Below are positions 52,420-62,909 of a stretch of 64,000 bases of DNA, piece by piece. Every line of letters starts with the position of its first letter. Positions within the stretch are counted from its first letter, which is position 1. The DNA comes from Pseudomonas sp. R28(2017) (lineage in GTDB: Bacteria > Pseudomonadota > Gammaproteobacteria > Pseudomonadales > Pseudomonadaceae), in contig NZ_NEHW01000002.1 of the NCBI RefSeq assembly GCF_002112505.1, forward strand, positions 124,001 to 188,000. The letters are read 5' to 3'. Under the pieces are notes generated by a model. It was not told the origin of the DNA. It did not search any database and was given only the letters and a program-made list of their open reading frames with translations. The position numbers and the translations under genes were made by a program.

Positions 52420-53484
52420 TCAGGCGCAGGCGGTATCTGCCTTGCGCATCGAGCGTACGCCAACCACGCGGGGTTGCAGCAGCGCATACAGGTCTTTGGG
52501 GTCGTCCAGCTTCGGCACCAGCGCGATGTCCTGGCCAATGCCCAGCATGCGCGCGGTGTCCAGCACATAACGCAAGGCCGAGTAGTCCTCCAGGGCAAAG
52601 CCGACCGAGTCGAACAGGGTGACTTGCCTTGCATTCTCGCGGCCTCGAACAAGCCCCGCGATCACCTGCCAGAATTCGACCACCGGCGACTCTTTGGCCA
52701 GTTGCTGGATCTCGCCCTCGACACGGCTTTGCGGCTCGTATTCGACGATCACCCGCGCCTGTTCGACGATGTCACGGTGCAGTTCGGTCTTGCCCGGGCA
52801 GTCGCCACCCACGGCGTTCAGGTGCATGCCCGGTTCGATCATTTCTGGCGTGAGGATGGTTGCATAGGCCTTGTCGGCCGTCACCGTGGTGACGATATCG
52901 GCGCCACGCACCGCTTCGGCCACGGAGCTGGCGACGATCAACTTCAGGCCGGGGCGGCCGGCCAGGTTGGCCACCAGCTTGGCCGTGGCGGCCGGGTCGA
53001 TGTCGTATAGGCGGATCTCGTCGATGCCCATCAGGGTATTGAAGGCGATGGCCTGGAATTCGCTCTGCGAGCCGTTGCCGATCAGCGCCATGCTGCGGCT
53101 GTCCTCGCGTGCCAGGTAGCGGGCTGCCAGTGCCGAGGTGGCGGCTGTACGGATCGCCGTGGTCAGGGTCATCTCGCTGAGCAGCAGCGGGGTACCGGTG
53201 TCGACGTCGGCCAGGGTGCCGAAGGCCATCACCGTGGGCAGGTCATGCTGAGTGTTCTTCGGGTGGCCATTGACGTACTTGAAGGCATACAGACTGGCAT
53301 CGGACACCGGCATCAGCTCGATGACCCCGCCGGGCGAGTGGTTGGCCACCCGTGCGCATTTCTCGAAGGCCTGCCAGCGCAGGTAGTCCTGGCGGATGTA
53401 CTCGGCCATCTCCACCAGGCAGGTGGGCAGGCCTTTGCGGTTGACCAGGCGGGCGAGGTCGTGCACATCGATGTAGCGGGTCAT
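52420..53484 (-). CDS. Ornithine cyclodeaminase
   Basis: 354 residues of the OCD/mu-crystallin family. An NAD-binding fold with MALIGNGSQSEFQAIAF and YDIDPAATAKL follows the substrate residues in RTAATSALAARYLA. It converts ornithine to proline and ammonia. The length and motifs fit the P. putida enzyme. It is the first gene before lrp. Confidence 0.92.
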   Translation of the reverse strand: MTRYIDVHDLARLVNRKGLPTCLVEMAEYIRQDYLRWQAFEKCARVANHSPGGVIELMPVSDASLYAFKYVNGHPKNTQHDLPTVMAFGTLADVDTGTPLLLSEMTLTTAIRTAATSALAARYLAREDSRSMALIGNGSQSEFQAIAFNTLMGIDEIRLYDIDPAATAKLVANLAGRPGLKLIVASSVAEAVRGADIVTTVTADKAYATILTPEMIEPGMHLNAVGGDCPGKTELHRDIVEQARVIVEYEPQSRVEGEIQQLAKESPVVEFWQVIAGLVRGRENARQVTLFDSVGFALEDYSALRYVLDTARMLGIGQDIALVPKLDDPKDLYALLQPRVVGVRSMRKADTACA

Positions 53485-53667
53485 GACGGGTCTCCTTGCG
53501 GCGACGCTTCCAGAGTGGGCTCTGGAGATATTGTCGGGCGCGGAGCATTGCGATGCTGGCTGAAGCGGGGGCTGGCGGCAGCGGTGGCGGCTGATTTCGC
53601 CCAGGCGACAGCCGAATCGGCTGTGGTCAGGTGCTGACGCCGTGGCAGGCGGCCAGGTCTTGCAGGC

Positions 53668-53696
53668 AAAAAAAACGGCACCTGCCAGAGGTGCCG
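53668..53696 (-). terminator. folD rho-independent terminator
   Basis: An 8-bp stem (cggcacct / aggtgccg) preceded on the plus strand by an 8-base A run, so on the minus strand it is a hairpin plus T run just after folD. Confidence 0.85.
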
Positions 53697-53714
53697 CTTT
53701 CAGGTCACGCCATA

Positions 53715-54569
53715 TTACTTGTGCAGCTCTTCGGCCGCATACAGCGTGTTTTCCAGCAGGCAGGCGCGGGTCATCGGCCCGACGCCACCTGGCACCGGCG
53801 TGATCCAGCCGGCGCGCGGCAGGGCGGTCTCGTACACCACATCACCCACCAGCTTGCCATCTTCCTGGCGGTTGATGCCGACGTCGATGACGATGGCGCC
53901 TTCCTTGATCCACTCACCCTTGACCAGGCCCGGCTTGCCGGCGGCCACGACCACCAGGTCGGCACGGCCGACGTGGCCGGCCAGGTCCTTGGTGAAGCGG
54001 TGGCAGACGGTCACGGTGCAACCGCCCAGCAGCAGCTCCATGGCCATCGGGCGGCCGACGATGTTGGAGGCGCCGACGATGACCGCGTTCATGCCGTACA
54101 GGTCCTGGCCGGTGCTTTCCAGCAGGGTCATGATGCCTTTGGGCGTGCACGGGCGCAGCAGTGGAATGCGCTGGGCCAGGCGGCCGATGTTGTACGGGTG
54201 GAAGCCGTCGACGTCTTTGTCGGGGCGGATGCGCTCGAGCAGCAGCGAGGCGTCCAGGTGTGCTGGCAGCGGCAGTTGCAGCAGGATGCCATCGACGGCC
54301 GGGTCGTCGTTGAGGCGGTCGATCAGCTCGGTCAGCGCTTGCTGCGTGGTCTCGCTGGGCAGGTCGAATGCCTGGGAGATGAAGCCGACCTCTTCGCAGT
54401 CCTTGCGCTTGTGCGAGACATAGACTTGGGAGGCGGGGTCGGTGCCGACCAGGATCACCGCCAGGCCCGGCGTGCGCAGGCCTTGCTGGCGACGCTCCTC
54501 GACACGTTGAGCGATCTGCTTGCGCAGGTTGGCGGCGATCGCCTTGCCATCGATTAGGTGTGCAGTCAT
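53715..54569 (-). CDS. folD: Methylenetetrahydrofolate dehydrogenase/cyclohydrolase FolD
   Basis: 284 residues from the ATG at 54569; a longer frame upstream has no start signal. Signatures: [13 protein letters not shown] with the catalytic Lys, [44 protein letters not shown] and [15 protein letters not shown]. It interconverts methylene-, methenyl- and formyl-tetrahydrofolate. It is divergent from the tRNA cluster. Confidence 0.95.
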   Translation of the reverse strand: MTAHLIDGKAIAANLRKQIAQRVEERRQQGLRTPGLAVILVGTDPASQVYVSHKRKDCEEVGFISQAFDLPSETTQQALTELIDRLNDDPAVDGILLQLPLPAHLDASLLLERIRPDKDVDGFHPYNIGRLAQRIPLLRPCTPKGIMTLLESTGQDLYGMNAVIVGASNIVGRPMAMELLLGGCTVTVCHRFTKDLAGHVGRADLVVVAAGKPGLVKGEWIKEGAIVIDVGINRQEDGKLVGDVVYETALPRAGWITPVPGGVGPMTRACLLENTLYAAEELHK

Positions 54570-54703
54570 AGACGCGTGATTAACCATCGAGAAAGGAACA
54601 ATAAAGAGGGCGCATTCTCGCACGACATCGCCCAAGGGCAAAGGCGGGTGGTCGGGCAAATGCCCTAACCCCTTAAATAATTTAAATTTTTTGGAGAAAG
54701 GTG

Positions 54704-54730
54704 TTGACGACCTGGAGGCTCGCCTATAAG
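54704..54730 (+). promoter_or_regulatory. Promoter of the tRNA cluster
   Basis: TTGACG (54704-54709), a 15-base spacer, and TATAAG (54725-54730), followed by a GC-rich discriminator typical of stable-RNA promoters. It is about 110 bases before tRNA-Arg. The short spacer leaves some doubt. Confidence 0.6.
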
Positions 54731-54839
54731 ATTCGCCGCACTTGTCGGGCACAGCCTAGCACTGGTTGGCGAAGTCGGGCAGAATGAGTGGTTTAGCAGT
54801 TACCTGTTAAGGCCTCGTTCGGTTAGGCTTTAAGCTTAA

Positions 54840-54916
54840 GCGCCCGTAGCTCAGCTGGATAGAGCATCCGCCTTCTAAGCGGATGGTCGCAGGTTCGAGT
54901 CCTGCCGGGTGCGCCA
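54840..54916 (+). tRNA. tRNA-Arg (anticodon TCT)
   Basis: 77 bases. The acceptor gcgcccg pairs with cgggtgc, the discriminator is G, and CCA is encoded. Anticodon loop cttctaa gives TCT (54874-54876). D and T arms are normal (ggttcgagtcc). Confidence 0.95.
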
Positions 54917-54959
54917 TTTAGGCAGCTTGGGCAAGCAAGTAAGGCTGTAATGCAATATG

Positions 54960-55035
54960 GTGGGCGTAGCTCAGTTGGTAGAGCGCTGGATTGTGATTCC
55001 AGTTGTCGTGGGTTCGATTCCCATCGTCCACCCCA
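54960..55035 (+). tRNA. tRNA-His (anticodon GTG), copy 1
   Basis: 76 bases with acceptor gtgggcg/cgtccac, anticodon GTG in the loop ttgtgat, discriminator C as expected for tRNA-His, and CCA encoded. It is followed by a hairpin (aaggcgcc...ggcgcctt). Confidence 0.95.
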
Positions 55036-55091
55036 TATTCGACGAAGGCGCCTTTGATTGAATGATCTGGCGCCTTTGTTTTAAGCGTTAC

Positions 55092-55176
55092 GCGGACGTG
55101 GTGAAATTGGTAGACACACTGGATTTAGGTTCCAGCGGCGCAAGCTGTAAGAGTTCGAGTCTCTTCGTCCGCACCA
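55092..55176 (+). tRNA. tRNA-Leu (anticodon TAG)
   Basis: 85 bases with a long variable arm, acceptor gcggacg/cgtccgc, and loop tttaggt giving TAG. CCA is encoded. Confidence 0.95.
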
Positions 55177-55220
55177 TGCTTCTGTAAGGCTGTACCGCAA
55201 CATTGCAACACCGCAATATG

Positions 55221-55296
55221 GTGGGCGTAGCTCAGTTGGTAGAGCGCTGGATTGTGATTCCAGTTGTCGTGGGTTCGATTCCCATCGTCCACCCCA
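55221..55296 (+). tRNA. tRNA-His (anticodon GTG), copy 2
   Basis: Identical to copy 1 over all 76 bases, including the preceding gcaatatg and the following ccatatt. A similar aaggcgcc terminator hairpin follows. It arose by local duplication. Confidence 0.95.
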
Positions 55297-55381
55297 TATT
55301 TTTCGAAGGCGCCTTGATCGTGAGATCGGGCGCCTTTGTTGTTTCTGCTGGGGTCATGGCTTGGGTCATGTGTTGGCATTG

Positions 55382-55606
55382 AGATCGAGCGCCGCCCGCG
55401 CGGCGCATCGCGAGCTGCGCTCGCTCCTACGTTTGTTTCGGGCCAGTAATGCCTGTGACAGGCGCGCGCGACCGCCTGGTTTGTACGACGCGATATCGAG
55501 TCAGGCGCCAAGGCGTTCGCGCGCAAATCCCCCAGGAATAATTGGCCAGAAACAAACGTAGGGGCGAGCGCAGCTCGCGATGCGCCGCGCGGGCGGCGCT
55601 CGATCT
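55382..55606. mobile_element. 225-bp palindromic (MITE-like) repeat element
   Basis: 58-base terminal inverted repeats (55382-55439 and 55549-55606) differ at one position. The inner ~109 bases continue the symmetry imperfectly, so the whole stretch can fold into one hairpin. No ORF of note. It has the look of a non-autonomous mobile or large extragenic palindrome. Confidence 0.65.
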
Positions 55607-55750
55607 GGCAGGCGCTCAAAGGCTCAAGCCAGAAACTTCGCAGCCACAACTCAATCCCCCCTTGCAATCCTCTGGTGGCACCCCAATAAAAGCTGTTAGA
55701 TTTCAGCCGGTTGAAACACCGGCCCAGTTGGCCGGCAGAGGAACAGCCTG

Positions 55751-56050
55751 ATGATTGCAAAAGAAGCCCGCCAGGCCCTGGCGCTGCAACGCTTCGCTGA
55801 GGCCAATCCGCAACTGCTCGAGGAGGTCCGCGAGCTGGATCCGCGTGAGCAGGCCCAGCAGATCGAGTGGGCATTCGAGGATGCCGCCGATGAGCAGGGG
55901 ATTCAGCCTTGGGAGCTGGCGTTGCAGTTGATCGCCGAAAGCCCCGAGCAGCTGCAGGCCATGCGCCTGGAGACCCACCGCGAAGTGGCTGAAGCACTGG
56001 GCATGGAGTGGGAGGAGTACTGCCAGTTCAACGAAATTGACCCTGAATAA
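55751..56050 (+). CDS. DUF6388 family protein
   Basis: 99 residues, acidic and helical (ALQRFAEANPQLLEEV, EQAQQIEWAFEDAADEQG). It is a common Pseudomonas protein of unknown role. The ATG at 55751 follows agaggaaca. It lies between the palindromic element and tig. Confidence 0.65.
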   Translation: MIAKEARQALALQRFAEANPQLLEEVRELDPREQAQQIEWAFEDAADEQGIQPWELALQLIAESPEQLQAMRLETHREVAEALGMEWEEYCQFNEIDPE

Positions 56051-56300
56051 GACGGCGTCGCTTTCGTACCGGCAGTTGTTTGACAAGGTATTTCGGCTGC
56101 GTGCCGCCAGCGGGCGTTGCGCTGCCTTCTATATAAAGAAGCCTGGCACTTCACGGTGCGGGCATTGCAAGTTAATCGACCGGCGTGGTTTCCCGTCGTC
56201 CCGGGTGGGGTGACTTCTGGTGCGTGACTCACTAGAATGTTTGCCCTTGATTCTGGAGTCGGGCTATCGCCGGCTAACGTCTGTGCAACGAGGAATATCC

Positions 56301-57614
56301 ATGCAAGTTTCTGTTGAAAACACTTCCGCTCTCGAGCGCCGCATGACCATCGCCGTTCCGGCCGAGCGCGTCGAGAACGAAGTCAACAAGCGTCTGCAAC
56401 AGACTGCCAAGCGCGCCAAGGTCGCGGGCTTCCGCCCAGGCAAGGTGCCGATGAGCGTGATCCGTCAGCGTTTTGAAGCCGATGCCCGTCAAGAGGCTTT
56501 CGGTGACCTGGTCCAGGCTTCCTTCTACGAAGCCATCGTCGAGCAGAAGCTGAACCCGGCTGGTGCTCCGGCCGTTGAGCCGAAGTCCTTCGAGAAGGGC
56601 AAGGACCTGGAATTCGTCGCCATCTTCGAAGTGTTCCCAGAGTTCACCGTTGCCGGCTTCGACTCGATCAATGTCGAGCGCCTGAGCGCCGAAGTGGCCG
56701 ACGCCGACCTGGACAACATGCTGGAAGTCCTGCGCAAGCAGAACACCCGTTTCGAGGCCGTCGAGCGCGCTGCGCAGAACGACGACCAGGTCAACATCGA
56801 CTTCGTCGGCAAGGTCGACGGTGAAGTGTTCGCTGGCGGTTCCGCCAAGGGCACCCAGCTGGTACTGGGTTCCGGCCGCATGATCCCTGGCTTCGAAGAC
56901 GGCCTGGTTGGCGCCAAGGCGGGTGAAGAGCGCGTTGTCAACGTGACCTTCCCAGAGGACTACCAGAACCTGGACCTGGCAGGCAAAGCCGCCGAGTTCA
57001 CCATCACCGTCAACAGCGTTTCCGCACCTGTGCTGCCAGAGCTGAACGAAGAGTTCTTCGCCCAGTTCGGCATCAAAGAGTCGACCCTGGAAGGCTTCCG
57101 CACCGAAGTTCGCAAGAACATGGAGCGTGAACTGCGCCAGGCGATCAAGACCAAGGTCAAGAACCAGGTCATGGACGGTCTGCTGGCCGCCAACCCGATC
57201 GAAGTGCCGAAGGCGCTGCTGGAAAACGAAGTCAACCGTCTGCGCGTGCAGGCTGTTCAGCAGTTCGGTGGCAACATCAAGCCTGAGCAGCTGCCGGCCG
57301 AACTGTTCGAAGAGCAAGCCAAGCGCCGTGTGGTCCTGGGCCTGATCGTCGCCGAAGTGGTCAAGCAGTTCGAACTGAAGCCGGACGAAGGCAAGGTTCG
57401 CGAAATGATCGAAGAAATGGCCTCGGCTTACCAAGAGCCTGAGCAGGTCATCTCCTGGTACTACAAGAACGACCAGCAACTGAACGAAGTCCGTTCGGTT
57501 GTGCTGGAAGAACAAGTTGTAGATACTGTTCTGCAGAAAGCGACTGTGACCGACAAGTCGGTCTCGTACGAAGATGCCGTTAAGCCAGCACAGGCTCCTG
57601 CCGCCGCTGAGTAA
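56301..57614 (+). CDS. tig: Trigger factor, ribosome-associated chaperone
   Basis: 437 residues from the ATG at 56301 after acgaggaa. The ribosome-binding signature [16 protein letters not shown], the FKBP-type domain ([39 protein letters not shown]) and the helical chaperone arms are present. It folds nascent chains and holds proline isomerase activity. It heads the proteostasis run. Confidence 0.96.
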   Translation: MQVSVENTSALERRMTIAVPAERVENEVNKRLQQTAKRAKVAGFRPGKVPMSVIRQRFEADARQEAFGDLVQASFYEAIVEQKLNPAGAPAVEPKSFEKGKDLEFVAIFEVFPEFTVAGFDSINVERLSAEVADADLDNMLEVLRKQNTRFEAVERAAQNDDQVNIDFVGKVDGEVFAGGSAKGTQLVLGSGRMIPGFEDGLVGAKAGEERVVNVTFPEDYQNLDLAGKAAEFTITVNSVSAPVLPELNEEFFAQFGIKESTLEGFRTEVRKNMERELRQAIKTKVKNQVMDGLLAANPIEVPKALLENEVNRLRVQAVQQFGGNIKPEQLPAELFEEQAKRRVVLGLIVAEVVKQFELKPDEGKVREMIEEMASAYQEPEQVISWYYKNDQQLNEVRSVVLEEQVVDTVLQKATVTDKSVSYEDAVKPAQAPAAAE

Positions 57615-57638
57615 CAGGCTTCTCTCGTAGGAAACCCC

Positions 57639-57666
57639 CACAAGCCAGCCTTCGAGCTGGCTTGTG
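57639..57666 (+). terminator. Hairpin between tig and clpP
   Basis: A perfect 10-bp stem (cacaagccag / ctggcttgtg) with an 8-base loop, followed by cgtt. Partial termination may separate tig from clpPX. Confidence 0.6.
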
Positions 57667-57705
57667 CGTTATCAAGCCATGACTATTTGGGAGTGAGCGC
57701 AGGAC

Positions 57706-58347
57706 ATGTCCCGCAATTCTTATATTCAGCAGAGCTCTGACATCCAGGCCGCAGGCGGCCTGGTCCCGATGGTTATCGAGCAGTCCGCCCGTGGCGAACG
57801 TGCCTACGACATCTACTCGCGCCTGTTGAAGGAGCGAGTGATCTTCCTGGTTGGCCCGGTAGAGGATTACATGGCCAACCTGGTAGTGGCGCAGCTGCTG
57901 TTCCTTGAGGCGGAAAACCCGGACAAGGATATCCATCTGTACATCAACTCCCCGGGCGGTTCGGTGACTGCAGGCATGTCGATCTACGACACCATGCAAT
58001 TCATCAAGCCGGACGTCTCGACCATCTGCATCGGCCAGGCCTGCAGCATGGGCGCGTTCCTGTTGGCCGCAGGTGCCAAAGGCAAGCGTCACTGCCTGCC
58101 GAACTCGCGCGTGATGATCCACCAGCCACTGGGCGGTTTCCAGGGGCAGGCCACCGATATCGAGATCCACGCCCAGGAAATCCTCAATATCAAGGCGCGC
58201 CTGAACGAGCTGCTGGCCTACCACACCGGCCAGGACCTCGAGACCATCAAGCGTGACACTGAGCGTGACAATTTCATGAGCGCCTCGCGCGCGGCCGAGT
58301 ACGGCCTGATCGACTCGGTGTACGACAAGCGGCAACTGGCCTCCTGA
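57706..58347 (+). CDS. clpP: ATP-dependent Clp protease proteolytic subunit
   Basis: 213 residues. The nucleophile Ser is in [14 protein letters not shown], the His in [10 protein letters not shown], and the Asp further on. It forms the tetradecameric protease chamber that partners ClpX. clpX follows after about 110 bases. Confidence 0.97.
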   Translation: MSRNSYIQQSSDIQAAGGLVPMVIEQSARGERAYDIYSRLLKERVIFLVGPVEDYMANLVVAQLLFLEAENPDKDIHLYINSPGGSVTAGMSIYDTMQFIKPDVSTICIGQACSMGAFLLAAGAKGKRHCLPNSRVMIHQPLGGFQGQATDIEIHAQEILNIKARLNELLAYHTGQDLETIKRDTERDNFMSASRAAEYGLIDSVYDKRQLAS

Positions 58348-58455
58348 ACCCAGGTGCCAGAGCAGGTAGGTGCCGAAAGCGCCTACCTGCGGACTTGAAA
58401 AAGCCCGCAATTGCCTTCATCTTGTGTTGCAAGCCTACCGGATTGGATCGATCGA

Positions 58456-59739
58456 ATGACTGACACCCGTAACGGCGAGGACAGCGGCAAATTGCTTTAT
58501 TGCTCCTTCTGCGGCAAAAGCCAGCACGAAGTGCGCAAACTGATTGCCGGGCCCTCGGTATTTATCTGCGACGAGTGCGTCGACCTGTGCAACGACATCA
58601 TCCGTGAGGAGGTGCAGGAAGCCCAGGCCGAGAGCAGCGCGCACAAATTGCCTTCGCCGAAAGAAATCAGCGGCATCCTGGACCAGTACGTCATCGGTCA
58701 GGAACGCGCGAAGAAGGTGCTGTCGGTGGCGGTGTACAACCACTACAAGCGCCTGAACCAGCGTGACAAGAAGGGCGACGAAGTCGAACTCGGCAAGAGC
58801 AACATCCTGCTCATCGGGCCTACCGGCTCGGGCAAGACCCTGCTCGCCGAAACCCTTGCACGGCTGTTGAACGTACCGTTCACCATTGCTGACGCCACCA
58901 CCCTGACCGAAGCCGGTTACGTGGGTGAGGACGTCGAGAACATCATTCAGAAACTGCTGCAGAAGTGCGACTACGACGTGGAAAAGGCCCAGATGGGCAT
59001 TGTCTACATCGACGAGATCGACAAGATCTCGCGCAAGTCGGACAACCCGTCCATCACCCGCGACGTTTCGGGTGAAGGCGTGCAGCAGGCATTGCTGAAG
59101 CTGATCGAAGGCACCGTTGCTTCGGTTCCGCCGCAGGGCGGCCGCAAGCACCCGCAACAGGAGTTCCTGCAGGTTGATACCCGCAACATCCTGTTCATCT
59201 GCGGTGGCGCCTTCTCCGGCCTGGAAAAGGTCATCCAGAACCGCTCCACCAAGGGTGGCATCGGTTTTGGCGCCGAAGTACGCAGCAAGGAAGAGGGCAA
59301 GAAGGTCGGCGAATCGCTGCGCGAAGTCGAGCCGGACGATCTGGTCAAGTTTGGCCTGATTCCCGAGTTCGTCGGCCGTCTGCCGGTGCTGGCGACCCTC
59401 GACGAGCTGGACGAGGCTGCGCTGATGCAGATCCTCACCGAGCCGAAGAATGCCCTGACCAAGCAGTACGCCAAGCTGTTCGAGATGGAGAGCGTGGACC
59501 TCGAGTTCCGCACCGACGCCCTCAAGGCCGTCGCGCGCAAGGCCCTGGAGCGCAAAACCGGCGCCCGTGGCCTGCGTTCGATCCTCGAAGGCGTGCTGCT
59601 CGACACCATGTACGAGATTCCTTCGCAGAAGGAAGTCAGCAAGGTGGTGATCGACGAGAGCGTCATCGAAGGCACCTCGCAGCCGCTGATGATCTACGAG
59701 AACAGCGAGCCGCAAGCCAAGGCCGCGCCCGACGCCTGA
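58456..59739 (+). CDS. clpX: ATP-dependent Clp protease ATP-binding subunit ClpX
   Basis: 427 residues. The N-terminal zinc finger ([19 protein letters not shown]), Walker [16 protein letters not shown], Walker [10 protein letters not shown] and sensor residues are present. The IGF-type loop for ClpP binding is present as GGIGFGAEV. It unfolds substrates for ClpP. The ATG at 58456 gives the usual length. Confidence 0.97.
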   Translation: MTDTRNGEDSGKLLYCSFCGKSQHEVRKLIAGPSVFICDECVDLCNDIIREEVQEAQAESSAHKLPSPKEISGILDQYVIGQERAKKVLSVAVYNHYKRLNQRDKKGDEVELGKSNILLIGPTGSGKTLLAETLARLLNVPFTIADATTLTEAGYVGEDVENIIQKLLQKCDYDVEKAQMGIVYIDEIDKISRKSDNPSITRDVSGEGVQQALLKLIEGTVASVPPQGGRKHPQQEFLQVDTRNILFICGGAFSGLEKVIQNRSTKGGIGFGAEVRSKEEGKKVGESLREVEPDDLVKFGLIPEFVGRLPVLATLDELDEAALMQILTEPKNALTKQYAKLFEMESVDLEFRTDALKAVARKALERKTGARGLRSILEGVLLDTMYEIPSQKEVSKVVIDESVIEGTSQPLMIYENSEPQAKAAPDA

Positions 59740-59773
59740 TTTCAGGTAAATGCCGGGATATGGCAGCAAGCAA

Positions 59774-59797
59774 GAAAGGGGCCTACGGGCCCCTTTC
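59774..59797 (+). terminator. clpX terminator
   Basis: A 10-bp perfect stem (gaaaggggcc / ggcccctttc) with a 4-base loop tacg, followed by tgctttt. Confidence 0.85.
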
Positions 59798-59816
59798 TGC
59801 TTTTCCTATGCAAGCG

Positions 59817-59847
59817 CTTGTAATTTCCCAAGCGTGCCCCCACATTA
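59817..59847 (+). promoter_or_regulatory. Possible sigma-32 (heat-shock) promoter of lon
   Basis: CTTGTA (59817-59822), a 14-base spacer and CCCCCACATTA resemble the heat-shock consensus CTTGAA-N13-15-CCCCATNT, about 60 bases before lon. The -10 part is not perfect. Confidence 0.5.
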
Positions 59848-59904
59848 GGTCCAAGCATCATTTCCACCGGTTTCCGGCCATAAGGCCGCTGTAGAGGCGA
59901 AATC

Positions 59905-62301
59905 ATGAAGACCACCCTCGACTTGCCTCTTTTGCCATTGCGCGATGTCGTCGTCTATCCGCACATGGTCATCCCACTGTTCGTGGGGCGTGAGAAGTCT
60001 ATCGAAGCCCTTGAGGCCGCGATGACGGGCGAGAAGCAGATCCTGCTGCTGGCCCAGAAAAACCCGGCCGATGACGATCCAGGCGAAGACGCCCTGTATC
60101 GGGTCGGTACCGTCGCCACCGTATTGCAATTGCTGAAGCTGCCCGATGGCACTGTCAAGGTGCTGGTCGAAGGCGAGCAGCGCGGTGCGGTCGAGCGCTT
60201 CACCGAAGTAGAAGGGCACATCCGTGCCGAAGTTTCCCTGATCGACGAAACCGACGCCGCCGAACGCGAGTCGGAAGTCTTCGTGCGCACGCTGCTGTCG
60301 CAATTCGAGCAGTACGTGCAACTGGGCAAGAAAGTCCCAGCAGAAGTGCTGTCGTCGCTGAACAGCATCGAAGAGCCCGGTCGCCTGGTCGATACCATGG
60401 CCGCGCACATGGCGCTGAAGATCGAGCAGAAGCAGGAAATCCTCGAGATCGTCGACCTGTCGACCCGAGTCGAGCACGTGCTGGCACTGCTGGATGCCGA
60501 AATCGACCTGCTGCAGGTCGAAAAACGCATCCGTGGCCGGGTCAAGAAGCAGATGGAGCGCAGCCAGCGCGAGTACTACCTGAATGAGCAGATGAAGGCC
60601 ATTCAGAAGGAGCTCGGCGATGGTGACGAAGGCCACAACGAAGTCGAAGAGCTGAAAAAGCGCATCGAAGCCGCTGGCCTGCCGAAAGACGCCCTGGCCA
60701 AGGCCCAGGCCGAGCTGAACAAGCTCAAGCAGATGTCGCCGATGTCTGCCGAGGCTACCGTGGTGCGGTCCTACCTCGACTGGCTCGTGCAGGTGCCGTG
60801 GAAGGCCCAGAGCAAGGTGCGCCTGGACCTGGCCAAGGCCGAAGAGATTCTCGATGCCGACCACTATGGCCTGGAAGAGGTCAAGGAGCGCATTCTCGAG
60901 TACCTCGCCGTGCAGAAGCGGGTGAAGAAGATCCGTGGCCCGGTACTGTGCCTGGTTGGCCCGCCTGGCGTCGGCAAGACCTCGCTGGCCGAGTCGATCG
61001 CTGCCGCGACCAACCGCAAGTTCGTGCGCATGGCCCTGGGCGGCGTGCGTGACGAAGCCGAGATTCGGGGGCACCGTCGTACCTACATCGGTTCGATGCC
61101 TGGCCGCCTGATCCAGAAGATGACCAAGGTGGGTGTGCGCAACCCGCTGTTCCTGCTCGACGAGATCGACAAGATGGGCAGCGACATGCGTGGCGACCCG
61201 GCCTCGGCGCTGCTGGAAGTGCTCGACCCCGAGCAGAACCACAACTTCAACGACCACTACCTGGAAGTCGATTACGACCTCTCGGACGTGATGTTCCTGT
61301 GCACCTCGAACTCGATGAACATTCCGCCGGCGCTGCTCGACCGCATGGAAGTCATCCGCCTGCCAGGCTACACCGAGGACGAGAAGATCAACATCGCGGT
61401 CAAGTACCTGACGCCCAAGCAGGTCAAGGCCAACGGCTTGAAGACCGAAGAGCTGGACATCGACGTCTCGGCGATTCGCGACATCATTCGTTACTACACC
61501 CGCGAAGCCGGTGTGCGTGGCCTGGAGCGCCAGATCGCCAAGGTCTGCCGCAAGGTGGTCAAGGAACATACCGGGCAGAAACAGGTCAAGGTCAAGGTCA
61601 CCAGCGAGCAGCTCGAGCACTTGCTCGGCGTGCGCAAGTTCCGCTACGGCCTGGCCGAGCAGCAGGACCAGATCGGCCAGGTCACCGGCCTTGCCTGGAC
61701 CCAGGTGGGCGGCGAACTGCTGACCATCGAGTCGGTGGTGATCCCTGGCAAGGGCCAGCTGATCAAGACCGGTTCGCTGGGTGATGTCATGGTCGAATCG
61801 ATCACTGCCGCGCAGACCGTGGTCCGCAGCCGCGCCCGCAGCCTGGGGATTGCCGCCGACTTCCACGAGAAGCACGACGTGCATATCCACATGCCTGAAG
61901 GCGCCACGCCGAAGGACGGCCCGAGCGCCGGTATCGGCATGTGCACCGCGCTGGTGTCTGCGCTGACGCAGATTCCGGTGCGTGCCGATGTGGCCATGAC
62001 CGGTGAAATCACCCTGCGTGGCCAGGTATTGGCCATCGGCGGGTTGAAGGAAAAGCTGCTGGCTGCACACCGTGGCGGGATCAAGACGGTGATCATTCCC
62101 GAGGAGAATGTTCGCGATCTGAAGGAAATTCCGGAAAATATCAAACAGGATCTGCAGATCAAACCGGTCAAATGGATTGACGAAGTCCTGCAAATTGCGC
62201 TGCAATACGCCCCGGAGCCCTTGCCAGATGTGGCTCCGGAGATTGTCGCGAAAGAAGACAAACGCGACGGCGATGCTAAGGAAAGAATCAGCACGCATTA
62301 G
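59905..62301 (+). CDS. lon: ATP-dependent protease Lon
   Basis: 798 residues. The N-terminal substrate domain ([20 protein letters not shown]) is followed by an AAA+ domain with [15 protein letters not shown] and FLLDEIDKM. The protease domain has the catalytic Ser in [10 protein letters not shown] and a Lys further on. Lon degrades misfolded and short-lived regulatory proteins such as SulA. Confidence 0.97.
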   Translation: MKTTLDLPLLPLRDVVVYPHMVIPLFVGREKSIEALEAAMTGEKQILLLAQKNPADDDPGEDALYRVGTVATVLQLLKLPDGTVKVLVEGEQRGAVERFTEVEGHIRAEVSLIDETDAAERESEVFVRTLLSQFEQYVQLGKKVPAEVLSSLNSIEEPGRLVDTMAAHMALKIEQKQEILEIVDLSTRVEHVLALLDAEIDLLQVEKRIRGRVKKQMERSQREYYLNEQMKAIQKELGDGDEGHNEVEELKKRIEAAGLPKDALAKAQAELNKLKQMSPMSAEATVVRSYLDWLVQVPWKAQSKVRLDLAKAEEILDADHYGLEEVKERILEYLAVQKRVKKIRGPVLCLVGPPGVGKTSLAESIAAATNRKFVRMALGGVRDEAEIRGHRRTYIGSMPGRLIQKMTKVGVRNPLFLLDEIDKMGSDMRGDPASALLEVLDPEQNHNFNDHYLEVDYDLSDVMFLCTSNSMNIPPALLDRMEVIRLPGYTEDEKINIAVKYLTPKQVKANGLKTEELDIDVSAIRDIIRYYTREAGVRGLERQIAKVCRKVVKEHTGQKQVKVKVTSEQLEHLLGVRKFRYGLAEQQDQIGQVTGLAWTQVGGELLTIESVVIPGKGQLIKTGSLGDVMVESITAAQTVVRSRARSLGIAADFHEKHDVHIHMPEGATPKDGPSAGIGMCTALVSALTQIPVRADVAMTGEITLRGQVLAIGGLKEKLLAAHRGGIKTVIIPEENVRDLKEIPENIKQDLQIKPVKWIDEVLQIALQYAPEPLPDVAPEIVAKEDKRDGDAKERISTH

Positions 62302-62325
62302 TAGTTTTTGGCTGGGGGGCTTTCC

Positions 62326-62355
62326 TTGACAGTTTTTTCGGGGCCTTGCTATAAA
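62326..62355 (+). promoter_or_regulatory. hupB promoter
   Basis: TTGACA (62326-62331), 18-base spacer, TATAAA (62350-62355): a strong sigma-70 promoter about 98 bases before hupB. Confidence 0.75.
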
Positions 62356-62453
62356 GCGGCACGCTATTGTCAAGTTGCCACCTGGCGCACGTTTCATAAG
62401 CTTTCCATTACATACTTAGAAACAAACTCAATAGAGAAATAAGGGGACTTAGA

Positions 62454-62726
62454 GTGAACAAGTCGGAACTGATTGACGCTATCGCCGCATCTGCTGACAT
62501 CCCGAAAGCTGTAGCCGGCCGCGCGCTGGACGCAGTCATTGACTCCGTTACCGGTGCCCTGAAGCAAGGTGACGATGTGGTACTGGTTGGCTTCGGTACC
62601 TTCTCGGTCAAGGAGCGCGCCGAGCGCACCGGCCGCAACCCGCAAACCGGCAAGGCGATCAAGATCGCGGCCGCCAAGGTTCCAGGCTTCAAGGCTGGCA
62701 AAGGCCTGAAAGACGCCGTCAACTAA
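62454..62726 (+). CDS. hupB: DNA-binding protein HU-beta
   Basis: 90 residues from a GTG at 62454, after aagggga. The standard HU sequence: [40 protein letters not shown] with the DNA-binding beta arm, and [16 protein letters not shown]. It compacts and bends DNA. The usual neighbour of lon and ppiD. Confidence 0.97.
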   Translation: MNKSELIDAIAASADIPKAVAGRALDAVIDSVTGALKQGDDVVLVGFGTFSVKERAERTGRNPQTGKAIKIAAAKVPGFKAGKGLKDAVN

Positions 62727-62816
62727 GTCGTCTCTTTCAGCCGGACCTGGCCTGGCCGGGTCCGAGCACGCTGATGGCGGGCCGCAAACGTTCCCGCCTG
62801 ACACGTTTGCTAAGAA

Positions 62817-62840
62817 AAGGCGCATCCTCGGATGCGCCTT
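62817..62840 (+). terminator. hupB terminator
   Basis: An 11-bp stem (aaggcgcatcc / ggatgcgcctt) with a 2-base loop, followed by tcttttat. Confidence 0.85.
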
Positions 62841-62909
62841 TCTTTTATCAGGATTCTACCCACGCTCCGCGGTTGTCGACGCAGTGGTACAGCCGTTTCT
62901 GGGGGACGC

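Noticed and set aside
59845..62397. An 850-codon minus-strand open frame
   Set aside because: It is antisense to lon, which is complete and conserved; no motifs and no ribosome site.
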